A DNA stretch of 64,000 nt, taken from positions 589,977-653,976 of the forward strand of contig NZ_RQEP01000018.1 in the NCBI RefSeq assembly GCF_004770055.1, in the 5' to 3' direction. The notes beneath the pieces are model-generated. The model had not been told where the DNA came from. It ran no database searches and saw only the letters and a list, made by a program, of their open reading frames with translations. Below, one piece after another: positions 29,533 to 37,565 of the stretch. A program made the position numbers and the translations under genes. Every line of letters begins with the position of its first letter. Within the stretch, counting starts at the first letter, position 1. This stretch comes from Leptospira semungkisensis. GTDB lineage: Bacteria > Spirochaetota > Leptospiria > Leptospirales > Leptospiraceae.

Positions 29533-29604
29533 TGTGACCGAATCCTTATCTTTTTGTAATCGCTTTGTAACCAAATATAACCATTCTGTTACCCGAACGT
29601 AAAA
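29533..29604 (+). promoter_or_regulatory. Pho-box-like repeat array upstream of porin
   Basis: The longest array in the window: TGTGACC (29533), a gap of one step, then TGTAATC (29555), TGTAACC (29566), TATAACC (29576, one base out of phase), TGTTACC (29587) and CGTAAAA (29598). Spacing is 11 bp except for the single 10-bp step. The array ends 53 bp before the ATG. The consensus TGTAAYC is shared with the arrays before exbB, the TonB receptor and pstS. Confidence 0.6.
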
Positions 29605-29657
29605 ACAGAAATTCGCGGGTAAAACGCCCAAGAAGCGAATCTAGGGTAACTCTGAAA

Positions 29658-31337
29658 ATGAAGATAAAAAAGAACGAGAAGTGGGAGGTCCTACAACCTC
29701 TTCTCTCCATCCTTATTCCTGCCGGCTTGCTTGTATTTTCCCAAGCCGCAATTGCTCAGGCTCAGGAAGGTAATCTGGCACAGGCCCAAGAGGCACCTAA
29801 GCCTGCACCGGAAAAGCCAAAAGTGGAAGAATATACCATATATGAGGACCAGGACGGGCAACTATTCACCAAACCTGGCCCTGGAAGATTCAAGAGTAGA
29901 GTGGATAAGGCCATCAATAAGAATGATCCAAAATACAATCCATATCCGAATCATTTAACGAACCGTCCGGATGATCTTCTAAAGGAAAAACTTACCATTA
30001 CAGGTAGGATGCAGTTCCGCGGGATCTCGGCCCAAACCGGTTCCAATTACAATAACGGAAAAGACGACTTCAATTCCGTCGACTGGAACTTCCGCCGTTT
30101 GCGTTTAGGGGTTCAGTACCAAGGAAATTCCTGGTGGGGACTTTTGATCAACCTTAGGGGTGAGAACATGCTCAATGCTCCTTACATAACCCAGTCCAAG
30201 AATACGGCGGGTGATGTTACAAGCGTCTCTCTCAAAGAAGCAAGAGGTTATTTCCAAGAGGCATTCACCTTCGTGAACCTTCCGATATTGGGAGCGAGAG
30301 TAAGCTTCGGACAGATCCCTACTCAATTCCAGAGAGAATATCTCATGTCTTCTGCAAACTTCGTTGCAATAGAACGTTCTTATATGACGAATGCGATCCC
30401 TCAGTTCGACTTAGGGGTTAACTTAAGACTTTCTCCTTTGAAAGATGTGTTCGAAGGTAAATACGAAAAACATCTTACGATCGATCTTATGACAAGTAAC
30501 GGTCATGGAGCCGGTGGTGACTTCGGAACAGGAAGAAGACAGGATCTTACCGTTGCTGGTAGACCGAACCAACCTGTATTGATCTCTCCTTTATATTTCG
30601 CAAGGGTTCAATGGAACGTTTTTGGTGGACTCGTAAAAGAAAATGGAGCGAATGTAGGCTGGCAAGAAGGAGAAGAGATCTTCCAAAGCGATGCGAAACT
30701 CTCTCTGGGAGCCGCTACAATGCAAACCAAGAATGCAAGCTTTAGCTCAGGTCCAGCTTCTTCCTTAGCGGTAGACGGTGCGATCCCGAGAGGAGCTCCT
30801 ACTCAATATCTTTTAACTACTCAAACGACTCCGGATAACAGCACTTATGATTGCACTGTTCCAAGTTACCAAACCAGCGCTTGTCAACCAAGACTGGGAT
30901 TGAAAGGATACACTTATGACGGTACATTTAGCTGGAACGGCTTCTACTTAAGCGGCGCATATACTACCTTTACCGGGGCAGCCTCCAATAATCTGAGTGG
31001 ATGGCAGGCAACTGTAGGGTATAATATCAAATTCGCGGAAAAATACTATGTCATGCCAGTCTTCCGTTATGACTTCTTAAAAGGAGACTTCAACAGAGAC
31101 GGTAAGATAGAAGATACTGATATTAAGAAATACTACTGGGTAGGTCTGAACTTGTTCGGAGATAGACATCTTCTTAAAGCACAGATCTTTTATGAAATTC
31201 CCATCGTAAGACTGACGGTGGATCCGATCACAAGACAGCCTGCGGTTGTAAATAACCAAACCTTTTACTTCCAAGTGCAGGCTACCTTCTGGACCGGAAC
31301 TGTCAGCCCAGAACATTTAAATACTAGATTAGAATAA
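29658..31337 (+). CDS. Outer membrane porin, phosphate-porin-like
   Basis: A 559-residue protein with a signal peptide (about 1-36, ending AIAQAQ) and a Pro/Glu/Lys-rich stretch (45-60). The remainder looks like a 14-18-stranded barrel: the first strand block starts LTITGRMQFRGISAQTGSN, then WNFRRLRLGVQYQGNSWWGLLINLRGE, a pattern shared with OprO/OprP phosphate-selective porins. Residues 477-488 (DFNRDGKIEDTD) form an EF-hand/dockerin-like calcium loop inside the barrel domain. The last residues are not aromatic. It is followed by a lipoprotein gene and then pstSCAB. Phosphate selectivity is inferred from neighbours and the shared repeats; other porin families are possible. Confidence 0.7.
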   Translation: MKIKKNEKWEVLQPLLSILIPAGLLVFSQAAIAQAQEGNLAQAQEAPKPAPEKPKVEEYTIYEDQDGQLFTKPGPGRFKSRVDKAINKNDPKYNPYPNHLTNRPDDLLKEKLTITGRMQFRGISAQTGSNYNNGKDDFNSVDWNFRRLRLGVQYQGNSWWGLLINLRGENMLNAPYITQSKNTAGDVTSVSLKEARGYFQEAFTFVNLPILGARVSFGQIPTQFQREYLMSSANFVAIERSYMTNAIPQFDLGVNLRLSPLKDVFEGKYEKHLTIDLMTSNGHGAGGDFGTGRRQDLTVAGRPNQPVLISPLYFARVQWNVFGGLVKENGANVGWQEGEEIFQSDAKLSLGAATMQTKNASFSSGPASSLAVDGAIPRGAPTQYLLTTQTTPDNSTYDCTVPSYQTSACQPRLGLKGYTYDGTFSWNGFYLSGAYTTFTGAASNNLSGWQATVGYNIKFAEKYYVMPVFRYDFLKGDFNRDGKIEDTDIKKYYWVGLNLFGDRHLLKAQIFYEIPIVRLTVDPITRQPAVVNNQTFYFQVQATFWTGTVSPEHLNTRLE

Positions 31338-31356
31338 GGTAGATTGGAGGAATATT

Positions 31357-31800
31357 ATGAAATCTTTACTAAAATTCGTTCCCGCTGCTTTAGGACTGGT
31401 CCTAATGGCCTGCGCTTCTCAAAAAACAGAAGACGGAATTCTATCTACCTTATTTGCTTCCCCGGACGACGGAAATAGATCCATCATCGTGGTGGAACTT
31501 GCAGCGAATAACGTGGATTATACCGGAGATTGTTACGACACATTTACCATAGGCGGAAGCATGAACACTACTGTTTCTCCTACGAACTATTATAATATAG
31601 TAATGTTCGGGCATTCTTTAGATACAGAAAGACGCAAGTCTGCTCTATCTACTTCTTCTTGCAGTTCCCTCGGTTTTCTTGGTTCAGGAATTCCTACCAA
31701 CGGAAGCACGGTGAATTTCAAAATATACACCTGCGATCCGAACCTAGGCCAAGGAGGTGGAGCCTGCGGTACTAAAATACTTACCGCAGTCGGTTTCTAA
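31357..31800 (+). CDS. Small cysteine-containing lipoprotein
   Basis: A 147-residue protein, 19 bp after the porin stop, with a lipoprotein signal ending VLMACASQ (Cys19). The start codon is preceded by GGAGG. The mature part is beta-rich with cysteines (about residues 63, 108, 129 and 137) that could pair. Not a recognised family. Its position as partner of the porin suggests it is exported to the same membrane. Confidence 0.65.
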   Translation: MKSLLKFVPAALGLVLMACASQKTEDGILSTLFASPDDGNRSIIVVELAANNVDYTGDCYDTFTIGGSMNTTVSPTNYYNIVMFGHSLDTERRKSALSTSSCSSLGFLGSGIPTNGSTVNFKIYTCDPNLGQGGGACGTKILTAVGF

Positions 31801-31820
31801 ATCAATTCAGATAACATTGT

Positions 31821-31887
31821 CCCGGTTTTATTGATCGTGTTCGAGCAAAACTGCTCAGAAACGGCAATATGATGCAATAGAACCGGG
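31821..31887 (+). terminator. Branched hairpin between porin/lipoprotein unit and pstS
   Basis: CCCGGTT (31821-31827) pairs with AACCGGG (31881-31887), ATTG with CAAT just inside, and an inner stem GAGCA/TGCTC at 31843-31856. It may end the porin transcript or be a structured leader; no strong U-run follows. Confidence 0.45.
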
Positions 31888-31927
31888 TGTATTTTGATTG
31901 TAATATTCGAGAAATTCGTTCGTAACG
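31888..31927 (+). promoter_or_regulatory. Pho-box-like repeats upstream of pstS
   Basis: TGTATTT (31888), TGTAATA (31899) and CGTAACG (31921) lie in 11-bp phase, with one unmatched step between the last two. The array is weaker than the other three. It ends 46 bp before the pstS ATG and borders the branched hairpin. Confidence 0.45.
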
Positions 31928-31973
31928 AATTCATTTTATATTTAACAAACACTTCAGGAGAAATATTAAACTG

Positions 31974-32813
31974 ATGAAAAAAATAGGTTTAAGGCTATTA
32001 GTCTTACTTAGCTTGGCTCTTTCTTCAATTTCCGTATCCGGGGAAGAGAAAAAGACACTTACTATCAAGGGATCCGATACGATGGTGATCCTCGTTCAAA
32101 AATGGACAGAGACTTTTCCTGATAAGTCTTTACAATTTCAGGTTACAGGTGGGGGATCCGGTACTGGGATCGCGGCTCTAATCAATGGAACCACCGATAT
32201 TTGCTCTTCTTCTCGTCCTCTGAAACCTCAAGAAATCCAACAATTGAAAGAAAAATACAATTCCAACGGAATTGAGATCAAAGTTGCGATCGACGGCCTT
32301 TCCGTTTATGTGAATAAGAAAAACCCTCTGGCCAAATTGACCATCGAGGAAATTCGCAAGATATTCACCGGAAAAGTAACCAACTGGAAGGAATTAGGCG
32401 GAGAAGATCACAAAATCGTTCTCTACAGCAGAGAGAATAATTCCGGAACTTATGAGTATTTCAAGGATCACGTTCTTGAAAAACAAGACTTTGACGCTTC
32501 CGTTCAGCACATGGTCGGGACCGCAGCTCTTGTAAACGCGATCTCCAAAGACAAATGGGGAATCGGATACGGCGGAGCAGCTTATGCTTCCGGAGTGAAG
32601 GACTTGGCAGTTGCAGTAAATGCAAACGAGAAAGCTGAACTTCCAACCGAAACAAACATCTTGACTAATAAATATCCCATTTCCAGATATCTGTATTTCT
32701 ATCTGAGAGAAGCTCCCAAAGACCAAACCAAGAAATTCGTGGATTGGGTAATCGGGAAAGACGGACAAAAAGTAGTTAAGGACGTCGGATACTTCCCTCT
32801 TAAAAAGAAGTAA
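31974..32813 (+). CDS. pstS: Phosphate ABC transporter substrate-binding protein PstS
   Basis: A 279-residue periplasmic binding protein with a signal peptide of about 23 residues. Anion-binding loops are typical: KGSDTMVILVQKW, GGGSGTGIAALINGTTDICSSSRPLK, and YSRENNSGTYEYFKDHVL. It captures phosphate for the PstCA channel. Length and motifs fit the compact PstS group. A GGAG ribosome site precedes the ATG, and a hairpin separates it from pstC. Confidence 0.93.
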   Translation: MKKIGLRLLVLLSLALSSISVSGEEKKTLTIKGSDTMVILVQKWTETFPDKSLQFQVTGGGSGTGIAALINGTTDICSSSRPLKPQEIQQLKEKYNSNGIEIKVAIDGLSVYVNKKNPLAKLTIEEIRKIFTGKVTNWKELGGEDHKIVLYSRENNSGTYEYFKDHVLEKQDFDASVQHMVGTAALVNAISKDKWGIGYGGAAYASGVKDLAVAVNANEKAELPTETNILTNKYPISRYLYFYLREAPKDQTKKFVDWVIGKDGQKVVKDVGYFPLKKK

Positions 32814-32825
32814 TCGATCCTAAAA

Positions 32826-32849
32826 GTCGGCTCCGGTTTCGGAGTCGAC
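32826..32849 (+). terminator. Intercistronic hairpin between pstS and pstC
   Basis: A 10-bp stem with one G-T pair, loop GTTT, no U-run. Such a hairpin may stabilise the pstS message or reduce read-through so that the binding protein is made in excess of the permease. Confidence 0.65.
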
Positions 32850-32880
32850 GGATCAAATTTAGCAACTCGGACTTTTTTCA

Positions 32881-33960
32881 ATGAGCAATATTGATCCTCT
32901 GTTAAGGTATCTCTTACATCCGAGCAGACGAAAAATCGACACAATCGCCGAAACTTCCATCAAGGCCACTGCGGCAACTTCCATTCTGATTATCATCCTT
33001 ATCTTCTTTTTCGTTTTTAGAGAAGCATCTTCCTTATTCTTTCCTGATAAACCGAATTCGAACACTACTACCCAAGGTGCCGCTCCTTCCGAATACAATC
33101 CGGAAGAAAGTGCTCCGGCAGAGTATAATCCGGATGGAGACAGCTTAGCATTAGCTCCTTCTAAAACGGAAACTTCTTCTCAACCGGAACCTGAAAAGCT
33201 TTCTTTATTTGAAAATTTGCTCAGCAAGGTTTGGCAGCCGGTGTCTTCCGTTCCTAAATTCGGGATCCTTCCTTTGATTATAGGAACTGCTAAGACCACG
33301 ATCATAGCCATTTTGATCGGCGCGCCTCTCGCAGTCTTGGCGGCCTTGAATATAACATTCTTCGTGCCTAGAAGAGTGAGAGAAATAGTAAAGCCTGCAA
33401 TCGAAATGCTCGCAAACTTCCCTTCCGTTGTGATCGGATTCTTCTGCTTAATGGATGTGGCTACAGTCGTTAAGGCAACCTTTGATCTGGACTTTCGATT
33501 GAATGCTCTTACGGGAGGAATCGGACTCTCTATCGCTGTGACTCCTATCATATTCACAGTGGCAGAAGATGCTCTTAGCACAGTTCCTCAATCCTACAGA
33601 CAAGCTTCTCTTGCATTAGGTGCAACCGAATGGCAAACCGCATACAGGGTTATGTTACCTGCGGCTCTGCCGGGAGTATTTGCAGCAGTATTATTAGGCG
33701 TAGGTAGAGCCTTCGGTGAAACGATGATCGCCCTTATGGCGACCGGAAACGCACCGATGATGTCTTTCGGGATCTTTGATCCAAGCAGGACCTTTGCTGC
33801 AACGATCGGAGCCGAGATGGGTGAAGTCATCTGGGGATCCGAACATTACAATATTCTGTTTTTCTTAGGTGTGCTTTTATTCCTATTCACCTTCTCCTTA
33901 AATGCGGTTACTGAACTGTATGTAAAGAAGAAGCTAATGAAAAAGTTTCAAGGCTCTTAA
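32881..33960 (+). CDS. pstC: Phosphate ABC transporter permease PstC
   Basis: A 359-residue inner-membrane protein. Six membrane segments and the permease signature (SYRQASLALGATEWQTAYRVMLPAALPG) match PstC. Between the first membrane segment and the core is an insertion of about 70 residues (around 58-125), low in complexity, with a near-repeat APSEYNPEES / APAEYNPDGD; PstC is usually about 50 residues shorter. The insertion would lie in the periplasm. It pairs with PstA, encoded 27 bp downstream. Confidence 0.92.
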   Translation: MSNIDPLLRYLLHPSRRKIDTIAETSIKATAATSILIIILIFFFVFREASSLFFPDKPNSNTTTQGAAPSEYNPEESAPAEYNPDGDSLALAPSKTETSSQPEPEKLSLFENLLSKVWQPVSSVPKFGILPLIIGTAKTTIIAILIGAPLAVLAALNITFFVPRRVREIVKPAIEMLANFPSVVIGFFCLMDVATVVKATFDLDFRLNALTGGIGLSIAVTPIIFTVAEDALSTVPQSYRQASLALGATEWQTAYRVMLPAALPGVFAAVLLGVGRAFGETMIALMATGNAPMMSFGIFDPSRTFAATIGAEMGEVIWGSEHYNILFFLGVLLFLFTFSLNAVTELYVKKKLMKKFQGS

Positions 33961-33987
33961 CATGAAATTCTTATTTGGTAAAATCCT

Positions 33988-34932
33988 TTGAAATGGAAAA
34001 AAGTCAGACTCAAGCGCAATCGAGTCATTAAAGAAAAAATATACTCCATTCTTGCAGTCGGGATCCCAATGATCGCCACAGGATTGATTCTCTCTGTGGT
34101 TTTTCTCATGCTCGGGAATATTTTCTACAAGGGTCTTTCTGGGGTGAGTTGGGAATTCCTGACAGAAGCCCCCAGAAATAATAACTTGGAAGGCGGGATC
34201 TTTCCTGCAATTTACGGGACCGTATATCTTGTTTTTATAATGATCTTATTCAGCATTCCGATCGGAACGGCAACAGGTATCTTTCTTTCTGAATACACCA
34301 GAAGAGATTCAAAGTTCGCCATGACGGTCCGTTTCGCGATCAATACTCTGGCAGGAGTTCCTTCCATCGTATTCGGTTTATTCGGAGTTGGATTCTTCAT
34401 TCAATTTATAGGTAAGGGAATGGACTTTGTAGGTGGGAACACCACTCCAGTTTGGGGAAAGCCGGCTCTGATCTGGGCAGCAGCGACTCTCGCAATTCTC
34501 ACACTACCTGTAGTGATCATCTCGGTAGAAGAGACTATGAGAGGAATCCCGAGAGAAATGAGAGAGTCCAGCCTTGCGTTAGGCGCAACCAAATGGCAAA
34601 CAATTTGGAAACTGGTTCTTCCGAATTCGGTAACAGGGATCCTCACAGGTGCCATTCTTGCGATCGGAAGAGGCGCAGGAGAAGTAGCGCCAATTCTATT
34701 TGTAGGTGTGGTTTATTCTTTGCCGGAATTACCTTCTCATCTTTCCGATCAGTTCATGCAGTTAGGATATCACCTTTTCGTTTTAGCAACCCAATCGCCC
34801 GATGTGGACGCCGCCATGCCGAAGCAATACGCAACTACTGTCGTTCTACTCACTCTGACTTTCGGAATGAGTTTCTTTGCGACTTTCTTGCGATATAGAA
34901 TCCGTAAGGCAAGAGGCAGCGCTCACGTATGA
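33988..34932 (+). CDS. pstA: Phosphate ABC transporter permease PstA
   Basis: A 314-residue permease, start at TTG 33988 with a basic N-terminus before the first membrane segment. The cytoplasmic coupling motif [24 protein letters not shown] is typical. Together with PstC it forms the membrane channel that the PstB ATPase drives. The C-terminus ends near the pstB start. A TTG start is common in this window. Confidence 0.93.
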   Translation: MKWKKVRLKRNRVIKEKIYSILAVGIPMIATGLILSVVFLMLGNIFYKGLSGVSWEFLTEAPRNNNLEGGIFPAIYGTVYLVFIMILFSIPIGTATGIFLSEYTRRDSKFAMTVRFAINTLAGVPSIVFGLFGVGFFIQFIGKGMDFVGGNTTPVWGKPALIWAAATLAILTLPVVIISVEETMRGIPREMRESSLALGATKWQTIWKLVLPNSVTGILTGAILAIGRGAGEVAPILFVGVVYSLPELPSHLSDQFMQLGYHLFVLATQSPDVDAAMPKQYATTVVLLTLTFGMSFFATFLRYRIRKARGSAHV

Positions 34933-34966
34933 TACGTTTTTTAGAGATGCGAGGAGAAAATCGCAG

Positions 34967-35731
34967 ATGAAAGATACAAAAGTAAAAATCAAATCCCGCC
35001 ATTTTAACTTTTTCTACGGAGAAAATCAGGCATTGCATGATATCTCTTTGGAGATCCATGCAAAGAAGGTAACCGCCTTTATCGGACCATCCGGTTGTGG
35101 TAAGTCCACGTTCTTACGTTCCATCAATCGAATGAACGATGTGATCGATGGCTCTAAGGTAAACGGAAAGTTAGAGATAGACGGGATCAATGTTTACGAT
35201 CCCCTAATGAACGTAGTGGAACTTCGTAAGAGAGTGGGAATGGTTTTCCAAAAATCCTTCCCCTTTCCTAAATCCATTTATGAAAATATCGCGTTCGGAT
35301 TGAAGTTGAATGGCAGAGTCGCGAAGGACGAGATGGATCATATCGTAGAGGAAAGCTTGAGAAAGGCTGCTCTATGGAAAGAAGTCAAAGAAAGATTGAA
35401 CGATAGCGCTCTCGGACTTTCCGGAGGACAGCAGCAAAGGCTTTGCATTGCAAGAGCTATTGCGATGAATCCTGAAGTAATCCTTATGGACGAACCTTGT
35501 TCCGCTCTGGATCCAATCTCCACTAAAAAAGTCGAAGAGTTCATCACAGAATTCAAGGATTCTTATACAATCGTGATCGTAACGCATAATATGCAGCAAG
35601 CTACTAGGGTCAGCGATTATACAGGATTCTTCTATATGGGTCGCTTGGTGGAATTTGATACTACTAAGAAGATCTTCCATGATCCTTCTAAAAAAGAAAC
35701 GGAAGACTATATCTCCGGTAAATTCGGTTAA
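34967..35731 (+). CDS. pstB: Phosphate ABC transporter ATP-binding protein PstB
   Basis: A 254-residue ATPase. Walker [10 protein letters not shown], the signature [18 protein letters not shown], Walker [14 protein letters not shown] and the PstB-typical SINRMND after the Walker A helix are all present. I start at ATG 34967, which follows GAGGAGAAA; the longer reading would overlap pstA by 56 bp. No phoU follows: the next gene is an unrelated DinB-like gene. Confidence 0.95.
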   Translation: MKDTKVKIKSRHFNFFYGENQALHDISLEIHAKKVTAFIGPSGCGKSTFLRSINRMNDVIDGSKVNGKLEIDGINVYDPLMNVVELRKRVGMVFQKSFPFPKSIYENIAFGLKLNGRVAKDEMDHIVEESLRKAALWKEVKERLNDSALGLSGGQQQRLCIARAIAMNPEVILMDEPCSALDPISTKKVEEFITEFKDSYTIVIVTHNMQQATRVSDYTGFFYMGRLVEFDTTKKIFHDPSKKETEDYISGKFG

Positions 35732-35851
35732 TCTTTCCGATTTCTGTTACATTCCATTCTGCTAATTTAAAACCTTATCGGAATGGAAAAATAGGTTGGA
35801 AAAAATTTTCAGCCGTGTAACCTTCCTTGGCGAAAACCGAAGTTTAAGCCG

Positions 35852-36400
35852 ATGATGCAAACGAGACCTGCCCTACTCCAATCCATAACCGGATTATTCT
35901 ATCGACTTTCAGAATTATTAGATCGCATTCCCGATCGAAATTATATTCTTCCGCTGGATCTTCTTTCCGGTGCAAGCGTCGGCAAGCAAGTTCGCCATTG
36001 TGTCGAAGTAGCCGAGGCGCTTTTGAACGGGCATGAGACCGGAATCGTCTCTTATGATAGCAGAGCGCGTAATCCTCTCTACGAAACTTCTCCTATAATA
36101 ACATCATCCAGAATCTTAGAATTAATATCCGAATTCGAAAAAAGGGATTGGGACGGAGCAGTAAGAGTTTCTCATATCTTAGATCCCTCCTCCGGAGAAG
36201 AAGAAATCCTTGAATCCTCTTGGGAAAGAGAGCTCTTGTATGTGCAAGAGCATACGATTCATCACGAGGCGATCATCCGGGTAGCCTTGGAGCATAGATT
36301 AAATTTTTATGATATTCCGCAAAACTTCGGGTTTGCGATCTCGACCCTGCATTACAATCTTTCTCAGTCGTCTTATTTTTCCTGGGATCCGGTAATTTAA
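35852..36400 (+). CDS. DinB-like superfamily protein
   Basis: A 182-residue four-helix-bundle protein. The pattern fits the DinB/YfiT superfamily: H50 in GKQVRHCVEVAEALLNGHE and the pair in YVQEHTIHHEAIIRVAL, residues that form a metal site in many members. Functions in the superfamily range from metal-dependent thiol transferases to unknown. It precedes the ATP-grasp gene by 6 bp, so the two are likely cotranscribed. Confidence 0.72.
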   Translation: MMQTRPALLQSITGLFYRLSELLDRIPDRNYILPLDLLSGASVGKQVRHCVEVAEALLNGHETGIVSYDSRARNPLYETSPIITSSRILELISEFEKRDWDGAVRVSHILDPSSGEEEILESSWERELLYVQEHTIHHEAIIRVALEHRLNFYDIPQNFGFAISTLHYNLSQSSYFSWDPVI

Positions 36401-36406
36401 GTTCGT

Positions 36407-37483
36407 ATGTTGGAGACCCAGACGGAGCAAGATCTATTGCGGCAATCAGACCGCATGGAATTTTGGCCTACTTGGAAATTATATCTTCCTCTCATTCCTT
36501 ATATAGCATTCGAGTCCTTACGATCCATCCGAAGAGGAAGCATCTCTTCTTTGGGTTTCGGATCCATCGCAGCAGCAAATCCAGGCATTCCTTTAGGGGG
36601 ATTGGTAGGAGAATCCAAATCGGAAATCCTAAAACAAATCCATTCGAATTCTGTCCTGAAATTCTTTCCGATCCAAAGAGAAGACAAGAACCTTGAAATC
36701 ATTTTAGAAAAAATGAATGCACTCGGATTAAAATTCCCTGTCATTCTCAAGCCAGACTCAGGACAAAGAGGACAGGGAGTCCGAAAGATCCGCAACGAAT
36801 CAGAACTCTCAGAGTCTCTGAAAGATTCAAATGTGGATCTGATCGTCCAAGAATTTCATCCTGGACCCTACGAAGTTGGGATCTTCTATTATAGGCTTCC
36901 TTCTGAAACGAAAGGAAAGATCTTCTCCATTACCCGGAAAGTTTTTCCGAGAGTAACAGGAGACGGGACTTCCAGCTTAGAAGAATTAGTAAATTCTCAT
37001 CCTCGCTTTCATCTCCAAAAGGAAACATTTCAATCCAGATTTAAAGAAGCTTGGAAGAAGGTCCCGAAGAAAGGAGAATCCATACAGCTTACGGAAGCTG
37101 GGAATCATTGCCAAGGCACTCTTTTTCTAGACGGCTCAGAATGGATCACTGATAAGTTGGAAGAAGCTATCGATCAGATCTCAGCTACTTTTGAAGGATT
37201 TTATTTTGGAAGATACGATATACGCTTCTCTTCCCTATCCGAATTTTTAGAGGGCAAAGGATTGCATATAGTGGAATTAAACGGAGTCACTTCAGAATCC
37301 ACGAATCTCTACGACCCTAGATTCTCTTGGAAGGAAAGATACCAGATCCTATTCAAACAATGGAAGATTCTATTTAAAATCTCCAGAGAATCAAAGGGAA
37401 AGAAAGCGGGTCTGTTTTCTATCTTTCAGGCATTATATAAATTCTATTTCGGGGGAAGGATCGTATCTAACCTATCCAGCTAG
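36407..37483 (+). CDS. ATP-grasp domain protein
   Basis: A 358-residue protein with an ATP-grasp-like layout: KFPVILKPDSGQRGQGVRKIRN (P-loop-like lysine and Gly-rich loop), LIVQEFHPGPYEVGIFYYRLP (acidic adenine strand), and IVELNGVTSESTNLYDPRFSWKER (the Glu/Asn metal ligands). Such enzymes make a carboxylate-amine or carboxylate-thiol bond via an acyl phosphate; the substrate is unknown. The N-terminal ~100 residues (PLIPYIAFESLRSIRRG) suggest peripheral membrane contact. Pairing with the DinB-like gene is conspicuous. Confidence 0.72.
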   Translation: MLETQTEQDLLRQSDRMEFWPTWKLYLPLIPYIAFESLRSIRRGSISSLGFGSIAAANPGIPLGGLVGESKSEILKQIHSNSVLKFFPIQREDKNLEIILEKMNALGLKFPVILKPDSGQRGQGVRKIRNESELSESLKDSNVDLIVQEFHPGPYEVGIFYYRLPSETKGKIFSITRKVFPRVTGDGTSSLEELVNSHPRFHLQKETFQSRFKEAWKKVPKKGESIQLTEAGNHCQGTLFLDGSEWITDKLEEAIDQISATFEGFYFGRYDIRFSSLSEFLEGKGLHIVELNGVTSESTNLYDPRFSWKERYQILFKQWKILFKISRESKGKKAGLFSIFQALYKFYFGGRIVSNLSS

Positions 37484-37565
37484 CCTGCTCGCAAGGCGAA
37501 AATTTGTTTCCAAACAAAAGGAATTTTGCTAAAACTACCTATCTCGTCCTCTTTCGGAGGGAGTC

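Noticed and set aside
34452..34898. Open frame inside pstA
   Set aside because: Out-of-frame shadow with Arg/Ser/Cys-rich composition.
35750..35790. Terminator after pstB
   Set aside because: An 8-bp stem (TTCCATTC/GAATGGAA) exists, but the 21-nt loop and lack of a U-run make it weak.
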